From Hydractinia symbiolongicarpus (lineage: Eukaryota; Cnidaria; Hydrozoa; Anthoathecata; Hydractiniidae), in assembly GCF_029227915.1 (NCBI RefSeq), contig NC_079887.1, positions 16,365,650 through 16,429,649 of the forward strand: a stretch of 64,000 nucleotides of DNA, written 5' to 3'. Below are positions 23,460 to 33,158 of the stretch, in pieces. Each line of letters starts with the position of its first letter. Position 1 is the first letter of the stretch. Under the pieces are notes generated by a model, which was not told the DNA's origin, did not search any database, and was given only the letters and a program-made list of their open reading frames with translations. The position numbers and the translations under genes are program-made.

Positions 23460-23879
23460 AAATATTTACGTGTAATGGTGAAGGGTCTCTTTAAGAGACA
23501 AGAGAGGAGTTGAACGTCCTCCACCATACCTTAGTTTAAAGGGACGATTGTGGAAGTCCCATGAAATGCCACATAGTGATGGTGTCACTTTAAAAAACAC
23601 CCAGCCCCGTCTGTGAACGGTTGGCGCTAGGAAGGGCATCCAGCTGTAAAACAATGCCAAAGCTCTTTATTGATGGCCAAAAGAACAGTTGATCAGACAA
23701 ACTGCGTAAACGGGACTGGAACTCTAATGAGTGAAGGTTTGCGCACGATAGAGCGGATGTCAGGTGTGAGCATCGTTAGACCGTTACCCAGCTATTACAT
23801 CACAAGGTAGATAACACTAGGTTGAGGATGGATAGTGTAAAATGTTGGTACTCTGAGAGGTAAAGCAGGTGAAGTAGTT

Positions 23880-24790
23880 GAAATGTTAGAACGTAGATCT
23901 GTTGATATGTGTTGTGTTCAGAAAGTCAGGTGGAGAGGAGCTTCAGTGAGATTTGTGGAAGGTAGGAGGGCAAGGTATAAGCTTTTTTGGATTGGTATAA
24001 GTGATGGATATGGAGGAGTTGGCATATTCGTTGCAGAGAAGTGGGTAGAAACAGTAATAGATGTTATGTGTGTTAATAGTTGTATTATAGTGATAAGTTT
24101 TTGATAGGTAATAGGATTGTCACTTTTCTGTCAGTTTATGCTTCACAGTGTGGACTCAGTGAGGAAGATAAAGATACGTTTTATGATGAGTTAATAGCAG
24201 TCACATCAAAGTTTGGAGACACTAAACTTGTCATGAGTTTGGAATGGCAACGGCATGGTGGTTTGCAACACATCATTCAGTAAAAGACAGAGTAGGCTGA
24301 TAACATATGAGTCAGGTGCCTGTAAGACACAGATAGATTACTTCCTGGTTAGAAAATCAGACAAGAAAGTGATGAAGGATGTGAAAGTTATATCGGGGGA
24401 AGAGCGTATTTCCCAGCATAGGTTGCTGGTTTGTGATATTATCTTGAAGAGTGTTAAAGAAGCCAAGGGAAAGTACAGGCCCTGTCGTAAAGTCCGGAGG
24501 CTGAAGGAAGATATTGTAGCAAGACAATTTAGTGCAAAACTTCAGCAGTTAGCCCGCAATGGTCAGTGTGATAGTGACAATGTTGAAAGTACTTGGACTA
24601 CTTTGAAGAATTGTCTTCTAGAAGCTTCTGTTGATACCTGTGGGTGGATGAAAGGACCAGCTAGACATAGACAGACCTGGTGGTGGAATAATGAGGTTGA
24701 CCAGTGTATCGTACAGCAGTGTATAAGGCAAAATCAGAAGCAGAGAGAAACAGGTTTGCAGATGTGTTACAAAGGGAAGACCAGCTAGTC
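23880..24790 (+). pseudogene. LINE endonuclease (EEP fold) and linker remnant
   Basis: Three overlapping frames give MLERRSVDMCCVQKVRWRGA and GGVGIFVAEKWVE, then VTFLSVYASQCGLSEEDKD, then MVVCNTSFSKRQSRLITY, KTQIDYFLVRKSD and ISQHRLLVCDI. These are the successive blocks of an AP-endonuclease-like domain of the type also found in CFDP2. About 30 residues around the GDFN block are missing. The conserved SDH motif appears as SQH, so the catalytic aspartate is lost. The linker continues to a TWWWNNEV block. Confidence 0.82.
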
Positions 24791-24792
24791 CT

Positions 24793-25131
24793 TTGTTGTT
24801 TGTTCTAGTCTTAGAAGCGCTGGTGATGGAGTTCAGAACAGGGTGTCCATGGAAGTTATTGTTTACAGATGATTTGGTTCTCATAGTAGAGTCGATGGAA
24901 GAATTAGTTGAAAAGTTTGAGAAGTGGAAGAAAGGACTAAAAGAGAAAGGGCTAAGGGTGAACACAGCAAAGTCTAAGGTCATGATTAGTAGCATTGCAT
25001 CCAAGTGTGACCTTGTAGTTGGAAGTGGCCTTGTGGTGTTTGCAGGAAAGGGGTTGGTAGAAGCTCAATTTTTTGTCAGACTTGCAAGCATTGGGTACAT
25101 AAGAAGTGCAGTAGTATTGGTGGAAGGTTAA
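24793..25131 (+). pseudogene. LINE reverse transcriptase palm remnant
   Basis: Begins SPLLFVLVLEALV and has FTDDLVLIVESMEELVEK, the catalytic box in which the usual ADD is TDD, then GLRVNTAKSKVMISS. The fingers region expected before it is deleted. Just past the stop, the sequence near 25135-25310 (RLKADIQFVCKCC, NFCYLGDML) continues the C-terminal part. Confidence 0.82.
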
Positions 25132-25304
25132 AAGCTGACATTCAGTTTGTATGCAAGTGTTGCAAAGGTGAGATTATAGAGAATGAAGTATTTCCAGCTT
25201 TAATGATGTACAACAGTGGCTCGTTAGACATAGTTGAGAACTTCTGTTACTTAGGTGATATGTTGGGCCGTGAAGGGGGTGATGGAAGAAGTGTTACTTG
25301 CAGG

Positions 25305-25582
25305 ATAGGTGATAATTATTAAAACCACTAACCTTTTGTCTTCTATAAGACTTTCTAATATTCTTCTTCCTCAGTAATCTTTTGTTCTGATAGTCTATAA
25401 TCTTTTTGATGGAATCCAACAGCTTCTCTTGCTTTCTAATATTCTTCCTTGCTCAATAATACTTTCATCCAATACTCATATGCAATCTTTCTTTTCAAAC
25501 ACCTTCTTAGCTATATTTACGGGGTCAGTGATATTGTCTTACTCTTTGTTTTATATGACAATAAATACATGTTAACAATAGG
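25305..25582 (+). mobile_element. solo LTR nested in the LINE
   Basis: The LINE frame reading R-I-G-S-A-W-K-K-F is split by 268 bp (25310-25577) that start TGATAATTATT and end GTTAACA. The exact five-base duplication ATAGG lies at 25305-25309 and 25578-25582. Removing the insert and one duplicate restores a continuous LINE sequence across the break. TG..CA ends, a 5-bp duplication and an AATAAA at 25560 indicate a plus-oriented solo LTR. Confidence 0.8.
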
Positions 25583-25960
25583 TTCTGCTTGGAAGAAGTT
25601 CAGAGTTACTTCCTTTGTTGACCAGCAGAGTTTTGTCAATTGAGGTGAAAGGTAGGTTGTATAAGGCCTGTGTAAGAAGCGTTATGTTGTACGGTAGTGA
25701 GACATAAGCAGTGAAGCAGGAAGAAACCGTTTAGAAAGGAATGATATGAGAATGGTAAGGTGGATGTGTAACGCCAGTCTGAGAGACAGAAAAAGTTCAG
25801 ACGAGCTAAGAAGCAGGCTAAGTATCCGTAGAATTAAAGATGTTATCCAGATAAGAAGATTGAATTGGCTGGGGCACTTGGAAAAAATTGAGGAGGATAA
25901 TTGGGTAAAGAGTGTAGAAACTTGATAGTTCCTGGGGCAAAGCCCAGAGGCGACCGAGAA
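25583..25960 (+). pseudogene. LINE C-terminal remnant
   Basis: Frames after the nested LTR encode LSIEVKGRLYKACVRSVMLY, MVRWMCNASLRDRKSSDEL and RRLNWLGHLEKIEEDN, the conserved end of this LINE class, interrupted by stops. PRGRPRKTW follows near 25945, then the 3' untranslated tail. Confidence 0.8.
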
Positions 25961-26118
25961 AGACTTGGCAGGAGGTTATATAGACAGACTTATACAGCGG
26001 AAGTTGAGTTTAGATCTAACACAGTCTAGATCAGATTGGAAGAGGGTCATTAATATACCCCGTCCAACCCATGCTGGCATGGAAAAGGGACGTTAAGCCG
26101 AGAATGATGATGATGGTG

Positions 26119-26700
26119 TAAACAACCCTCAAAATTAGTTGTAAAATTTGTAAAAGTGCTCTCAGTCACAAAAGACAAATAAAACCAGTATTACTGATAT
26201 ATATGTATATATTCCCCCATTTTATCAATTTTAAAAGATCAAATACAGCGTTTTGAAAATCCAAACCCAATCCAAAAGGTTCCATTTTTTAATTCTTATT
26301 CACCAAGAAAGTTCCTAATAAGTTTTAAAAAACAGTTCTTGTTTCAATACATCAAATGGAACACATGAGAACACTTAGAACTTCCTTTTAACTTGTTAAA
26401 TAAGGAAAGCAATGTTCAACATTTTTACCTGGTTAAAAGGGGGTTTTAACATCACAAATTTGCTTTTAACTTTGCACTTGATTAAGCTATTCATTTTTAT
26501 TTAGTATTATTTTGCTGATTTGCTGTGTTTTGTTTGATTTAAAAAAACCATGAGTGTTGCTAAATCAAATTTAACCAATGAAAAAAAGTACCTTGGCAAA
26601 AGGTTGCTAAGCTAAAGCCTTGTGAATCATGATTTGCATCCTGTTATCCGCACAGTGCATGATGTATATAAAAGAAAATTTATTGATATTTAAAATTATA
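26119..26700. other. intergenic upstream of ELP3
   Basis: AT-rich spacer between the LINE tail and the ELP3 first coding exon. It should contain the ELP3 promoter, but I cannot point to a specific element. Confidence 0.4.
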
Positions 26701-26717
26701 TTTTTGTTTCTTTTAAG
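26701..26717 (+). other. strong 3' splice acceptor just upstream of ELP3 ATG
   Basis: A pyrimidine tract TTTTTGTTTCTTTTAAG ends only nine bases before the ELP3 start codon. It implies either an upstream non-coding exon or a spliced-leader addition site; the sequence cannot tell which. Confidence 0.6.
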
Positions 26718-26726
26718 AATAAAACA

Positions 26727-29700
26727 ATGAAGAAAAAGAAGGATCTTGGATTATCTCGGTCAGAATTAATGTTGAAAACAATTACAGAGATTATCAGTGA
26801 ATTAATCAGTGCGCATGAAAAAAAAGAAGATGTAAATTTGAACAAATTAAAAAGTTCAGTTTCTCGAAAATATGGACTTGCGTCACAACCAAGACTTGTT
26901 GATATAATTGCTGCTGTGCCTGCAAACTACAAAAAAGTATTGCTTCCAAAACTGAAAGCAAAACCTGTTAGGACAGCATCTGGGGTGAGACTTCAAACTT
27001 CTATTATCTTACTGTCAGCATGTAGAACAGGTTTTACAATTCTAAACGCTTAACAACTAAATATATAAGTGTGCATCTCATCTCTCCAATAGATTGCTGT
27101 TGTGGCTGTCATGTGCAAACCACATCGCTGTCCACACATTAGCATGACTGGAAATATATGTGTTTACTGTCCTGGTGGACCAGACTCGGATTTCGAATAC
27201 TCAACACAGTCATACACAGGGTATGAACCTACATCAATGAGAGCAATACGAGCTCGCTATAATCCTTTTCTACAGACACGTCATCGAGTAGAACAGCTGA
27301 AATCATTGGGCCACAACGTTGACAAAGTTGAGTTTATTGTGATGGGTGGGACATTTATGGCATTAGATGAAGAATATCGAGATTATTTTATACGTAATCT
27401 CCATGACGCCTTATCTGGTCACACAAGTAGTAATGTAGAAGAGGCTGTGAGGTATATCTTAACTACAAATGTTCTGTTATGTTGATGTAAAGAAAGACTA
27501 TTTTTTCAAAAAATACTGTTCCATTTATAAATACTCATAACACAAATTACAAGGTTTAAAAAGTCTCTCCAATGCAATTTCAGGATTTACTTTATACATT
27601 TGTTTTGTTTGAAGAAATCAATGCAAAAAAGTTGTCAATTAAATACATTGTCAATTTAAGGCAACATCTAAATCTGTTGACAGCCTTGTGTTTTGCTTTG
27701 ACAATATTATTCAAACAAACTTCAGCACTAAATCGCTATTTTAGATTTTTGAATACACTGGGTATTCAAAAATCCAAAATAGCGATTTTAGGCAAAATAA
27801 ATACTTGTTTTTTTATGTGTCTTTGTGAATAACTCCCTAAAACAATCCAGAATGATCCAATAACAACCCAGAATGATCTAATAACGACCCAGAATGACCC
27901 AATAATGTCCCAGAGCAATCCTTATAACCAAAATATGAAAATATTGGGTTCTTTGTCCATGTTCTGCATTGAGTCGTTGTAGAGGCACTAAGATGATCTT
28001 TTATTTGCAACCTTTTTTCAAGGGTAGTCAGATGGTGGAGATTCAGGCTTCTGCCCTAATGAAAAAAAATAGGAAACGTTGGGGATGAGTTTGCCTATCT
28101 TTGTTCTCTGTTTTTTGCACTTTTTATGGAATAAAAGTTTGGGTACATGTGCGTAGCAGTGGTTTAACGATTAGTAGTAAAGTCTCTCTCTAGAGGACAG
28201 ATGCTGCCTGGAAATTTTATTTTGCCCTTTTTTAGCAGAGACGCTTATGGGGCCTTATTTTTTACAGCAACTGGGCGCAATATTCGAAATTAAGTAGACC
28301 GAAACTGTTCCAACATTTGTTATTCCCTCAAGTACAAGTACAAAAACAAATTCTAAACAAAATACAAACTATCCTTCATTTAGAAAATGCAAATTCAGAA
28401 ATAGAACAGAATATGTTGATTGCTTCAAGCAGCCTGTGTAGATATCTAGTTTGTTAACTTTTTGCGAGTAAAGTGATTGTGACTGTGTACGCCTATTTCT
28501 GAATAAAACTGTGAAAAGGTTAATGGCCCTGACTAGCAGATTTATAGCATCGCTCGACTAAAGTTATGTAAAATGTTGACTTAGTATTGGCTCGTTTATA
28601 TACGCTAAACAAGATAAAATATTTAATACTTTGGATTGGATTTAAAGGCAAAAACTATTTTTAAAATTGTAGAAAGTGATGAAAATATGATTAGAATATA
28701 TAATGCCTTACGAAAAAGGTGTATCTGAAAAAATTGCAAGAATAGGAAGAAGATCTTACACAAAATGATCCATACGAAAGGAAAGTCCTTTAAAAATTCT
28801 GGGTTGTTATTGGTTCATTCTGGATCGTTCTAGGTCGTTATTGGTCTTTCCAGGTTGTTATGGGTAGTTACTGTAGAAATTTTTATTTTAAGCTGACCTC
28901 CCGTAAAAAAAACAAGTTGATTTCATATGAAAGAGCTTGAAAATTGTCTATAAATCTTCTTCTTTTTTTACAAAATCTTTTTGGTTTCCGAGATATAGGC
29001 CTTTAAATTTAGCTAATTAAGCAGAATTATAACATATGTTAGTTGCCGGAAAATGAGTGGTATAAATGATGTTAAAGTAGATTGTGATGTGAAAACATAT
29101 CATAAGTCACTGCATACCTTGATAAACCCGTATGCACTTTATTTATAAATAATATAAAAAGATTTCTAGATGATTTTTAAGCTCTTTCATATGAAACCAA
29201 CTTTTTTTTGTGGTAGGTAAGTTTCAATATTCCTTTGGGCTGAAGCACAATTTTTAATCATATATTTCTAATTGACAATTTATGAAGATATTATAAGGCG
29301 ATGATTTTAGTATCATTGCTTCACAATCTTTTAGTTACCTAGGTTTTTTGTTATTTTTAATTTGCTATAATTATTTATTCTACAGTTAGCTAAGGTGTGT
29401 GTTTTCTTTTTTTAGATATTCAGAGAAGAGTAAAACAAAATGTATCGGTATAACAATAGAAACGCGACCAGATTATTGTTTGAAAAGACATTTGAGCTCA
29501 ATGTTGATCTATGGTTGCACTCGCTTAGAGATAGGTGTACAAAGTGTCTATGAAGATGTGGCTAGAGATACAAATCGGTACTGCTACTTCATTTTTTTTT
29601 CAGGATTTTTCACTTACATACTTGATGACTTTAACAATGTCATCACCATTTCACTGACTCTAAAAAGTCATTAAAGCCAAACTTTATTAAAAAATGTTTT

Positions 29701-32213
29701 ATCTTCAATATACCTACAAGCTTTTACAAAAATGTATACAGTTGACGAAACATAAAAAATGTGTGGTAAAAGTTTAATTTTCATTACTGCAAAAATGTTT
29801 CATTTCTAACATAGTGAAAAGTTTTACTTTTTAGAAATAGATATTAAGAGTTTTTTTGGGGGGGACACTAGAGTGCCTAAAAAATTGCTGAGGGTCTAAT
29901 TACTATTTTAGCACTGCTGCAAACTACCTCTCCAATATTTACCTTAAATTTGTTTAAAAAATGTTGATGGAATACTCAATCTTCGTGTAGTTCAAAGATT
30001 TCTCTTAGACGTCTGTTTTTTTCTTATTCGAATCATTCATCCAAAAATAAAGTAGAATGTAAAATTTTTTTAATGAAAATTGACAGGCCTTCCTTGGGGA
30101 CCTGACCTGTAAGAGTTAAAATAAAATATGTTTGCGTGCACAAACATTGTTTACACGAACATGCACGTTAACTTGTAATACATGAGACTTTGTGGACATA
30201 AAAGCTTAATTTATAAAGCCCTGTTTGGTACTGCTGTTAACGTGAATCCTGCAAAGGGCTTCTAGTGCTTTTAAAGCTCCCATTTGAGCTACAGAAGTTG
30301 TGTATGCACAGCAATTGCACAACTACACAACAGTTTAAGATATCAATCACATTCTCATGTTGAACTCTAAGCAGAGAGGATCTGTTCACACATAGCCTCT
30401 GGCATGACTCGGCTGGGGTTTCCGCCAGAAAGCGAACAATCTACCATAAAATTTCATAAAAAGTGCAATCAATTCATGTACACATGCTTATTCTAAATAA
30501 CATTTAATTTTTTAAAATTGTATTTTTTGTTACCTTTAGTGGGCACACTGTGAAAGCTGTTTGCGAATCCTTCCAGCTTGGCAAAGATTCTGGTTACAAA
30601 GTGATAGCACATATGATGCCCGACCTTCCAAATGTTGGACTTGAACGAGACATTGAACAATTTATAGAATTTTTTGAAAACCCAGCATTTCGAGCTGATG
30701 GCTTAAAAATATATCCAACATTAGTGATTAGAGGTACTGGGCTATACGAACTTTGGAAGACAGGGAGATATAAAAGCTACCCACCTGGAACATTGGTTGA
30801 CTTGGTTGCACGTATATTAGCTCTTGTACCTCCATGGACAAGAGTGTATCGTGTTCAACGTGATATACCGATGCCACTTGTAACATCTGGTGTTGAGCAT
30901 GGCAACCTAAGAGAATTAGCTCTCGCACGAATGAAGGATTTTGGCACTGAGGTAGTCTATAATAGTCCTATTTTTTGTTTGTTTGTTTGTTTTCTTGCAA
31001 CTGTATATCAACTTTTTTAATAGAAAACATTAAATTATAACATTTGAATCCATAATAATTTACTCTAGTGCATTCGTGGTACTATAGTATAATTTTATTA
31101 ATGTTTAGTGTCGCGATGTGCGTACAAGAGAAGTGGGTATACAAGAAATACACAAAAATGTCCGTCCTTATGAGATTGAATTGATCCGAAGAGATTATGT
31201 TGCCAATGGAGGTTAGTTACTTTCTTTATATTTCACAAATATTTGTACTTTGATGTGATGAGATAGATACACGGTAGTATTTAGTCCATGTTGTTCAGCA
31301 GCTTTAATCTTGATCAGGAAGTTTCTTTCCAATGAAAAACCAAGGGAATTTTTAGCTGATGTTTCTTTTGAAATCTCCATCAGTGACTTATTAAAACTTA
31401 TTATTATGAAACTTATCCTGGTATATGATCATAAAATTCCCATCGTCATTACTGGTTGTCTTATTACATTGCAATTATTGAAGACTGGCATTTTCAGAAG
31501 TTGTTTTAATTTAAAATTGTTTGAAGTAAAGCCTTTAAAGTGGTGTGTGAAAGACATATTCACAACTCAGGAGATTTTATATTAAAATTGAGCAAACATT
31601 ATTTTCAGGTTGGGAAACTTTCTTATCTTATGAAGATCCTGATCAAGACATTTTGGTTGGGTTGCTTCGACTGCGCAAATGTTCAGATGAAGTGTTTAGA
31701 CCAGAACTAAAAGGTGGTTGTTCAGTGGTGCGCGAACTTCATGTTTATGGAAGCGTTGTACCTGTCAGTTCGCGTGATCCTACCAAGTTCCAACATCAGG
31801 TTGCTATTTTGCTTTGAGTTCAGTTCAATATTGTAAACACTAGCATTTTTCCTGGAAAAGCTAGCTGACATATGCACGTATATTATGTATACGCTATGGT
31901 CGTACAGCCTTAGAGCATTTTGTCATGATAGCATTTTGTGTTCAAGGCTGGCATTATTTTGTATTTAAAATGTTTTGCTCTCTAACCACTCTTTCTATAG
32001 AACTAAACCTTAAAACAACGTCAAATTATCATTCTTTTATTTTGTTTAAAGGGTTTTGGTACACTGTTGATGGAGGAAGCAGAAAACATTACAAGGAATG
32101 AACATTTCTCGAAAAAGATAGCTGTTATCTCTGGTGTCGGTACTAGGGATTATTATCGTAAGCTAGGATATGAGCTTGATGGGCCGTACATGTCGAAAAT
32201 GCTGACTTGTTAA
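26727..32213 (+). CDS. ELP3: Elongator complex catalytic subunit ELP3, complete, 548 aa, 7 exons
   Basis: Catalytic subunit of Elongator, which makes the cm5 modification on wobble uridine of tRNAs by radical SAM chemistry with acetyl-CoA. Exons: 26727-26984, 27093-27451, 29416-29577, 30540-30951, 31109-31211, 31609-31799, 32052-32213. All junctions are GT-AG and in phase; 1647 nt, 548 residues (human is 547). Residues C99, C109 and C112 (C-x9-C-x2-C in [15 protein letters not shown]) bind the 4Fe-4S cluster. [30 protein letters not shown] and [18 protein letters not shown] are the radical SAM core. [14 protein letters not shown] and [14 protein letters not shown] are the acetyl-CoA-binding KAT domain, and [20 protein letters not shown] ends the protein. 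No disruption is visible. Intron 2 (27452-29415) is full of mobile-element remnants. Confidence 0.97.
27728..27791. repeat. 28/29-nt hairpin with 7-nt loop
   Basis: Arms 27728-27755 and 27763-27791 are complementary except for one substitution and one A-run length difference; the loop is CACTGGG. It lies just outside the foldback-like element in ELP3 intron 2. Confidence 0.8.
27843..28869. mobile_element. foldback-like element with inverted minisatellite arms
   Basis: The left end (27843-27913) holds about 3.5 tandem copies of a ~22-bp unit CAGAATGATCCAATAACAAC. The right end (28798-28869) holds a similar number in reverse orientation (GTTGTTATTGGTTCATTCTG). The interior has no recognisable gene. 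Inverted arms built of short tandem repeats are the defining feature of foldback transposons, but family assignment is my inference. Confidence 0.55.
28890..29224. mobile_element. MITE-like element with ~60-bp inverted arms
   Basis: TTTCATATGAAAGAGCTT within the left arm (28891-28955) is repeated inverted in the right arm (29160-29223). The complementarity extends through the flanking poly-A/T and an ACCTMCCRY end segment. No coding capacity. Confidence 0.65.
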
Positions 32214-33158
32214 TATAGTAACAGTGATCAAGCGAGACAGTGAAATATCAAGCAAGACAAAAAATTTGTAACTGAGGGATACGAAATTGATGTAATGAAT
32301 GGAAGGTTGAGAATTTGATTGTAGATGGAAATTCCCATCCAATCCACAGCACAAACAAATGAATGATAAAAGTAAACATATACAAATGGAATTTTAATGA
32401 ATATAGTAAAGTACTTTTTTTAGTCTGAACAAGATAGGAGAGAGGAAAGAACTTAATGTACACACAAAAGTTTGCTTGAATATTGTAACGAACAATAAGA
32501 CTTTTTGTAGGTTCATTAAAAAAGATATATCCTATGTTTATTTTTTTGCTTCCTTGTTACAGTTTGTGTTATTTGGATCTTGTATATCAACTTTTGCCAG
32601 GTATCCATGCAGTAATTGGAGCAGCTAGTTGAGAATAAGACATTCTCTGCTTCCCTATAAACTTTTCAGTTGTATTACGCGTTTTATAAGAATCTCAGGG
32701 TGAGATTTCGGGTTAAAAAGCAATAGAGAACTAGGAAGAATGACCATTTTGGTGAAAATGGCCTGAAGGTTGTTAGAAATATGCTACTGTACAAACTTGT
32801 TCCTAGATATTCGCTAACTTATATATGAATGTTTCAGTGTCATATAAGGATGTACACGAAAAATAAGTTTTTAAGTTATAACTGTTTTTTTTTTAATTCT
32901 TTTGGATTTTTAGTTGTTATTAGATTTAGGTTCTACTTGTTTATATAATGAAAATGTAGCAAAAAGATTTTAGTGCTGTGATTCTGAATAAGAGAACTCA
33001 TAATGTGGAATTTAATTTAATTTTATAGTTGTGTTGTTTGTCAACTGGTTAATAGGTCGGCCTGTAAGTGCACGAGTAAGCGCTGAAAATTTGTATTAGC
33101 TCTGCAGTGCTTAAGTGGTTACTTTATTCTGTTGTATAGCATTCTTCAGTAAACAAAT
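32214..33158. other. intergenic between ELP3 and the NEK kinase
   Basis: AT-rich; it holds the ELP3 3' UTR and NEK promoter by position. No coding region supported. A TTGTATAGCATTCTTCAG acceptor-like site lies a few bases before the NEK start codon. Confidence 0.4.

Larger units (their letters stand above)
23460..26118 (+). mobile_element. decayed LINE, APE endonuclease type (RTE/CFDP2-like)
   Basis: The 5' part holds a GGCGCTAGGAAGGGCATCC leader motif typical of RTE-like LINEs. Coding remnants in several frames follow: endonuclease (23880-24790), a short RT palm segment (24793-25131), a distal RT/C-terminal region (25135-25310, resumed at 25583-25960), and a 3' tail with CCATGCTGGCATGG and ATGATGATGATGG near 26100. 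Internal deletions removed most of the RT fingers, and frameshifts and stops are frequent. A solo LTR interrupts it at 25310-25577. It is non-functional. Confidence 0.85.
27452..29415. other. ELP3 intron 2, repeat-rich
   Basis: This 2-kb intron carries a near-perfect hairpin (27728-27791), a ~1-kb foldback-like element (27843-28869) and a ~335-bp MITE-like element (28890-29224). No coding exon is seen. Confidence 0.75.

Noticed and set aside
24618-25004. 128-codon minus-strand frame
   Set aside because: Antisense of LINE coding remnants on the plus strand.
31310-31585. 91-codon frame between ELP3 exons
   Set aside because: Intronic: flanked by matching ELP3 splice sites, with no ELP3 homology.
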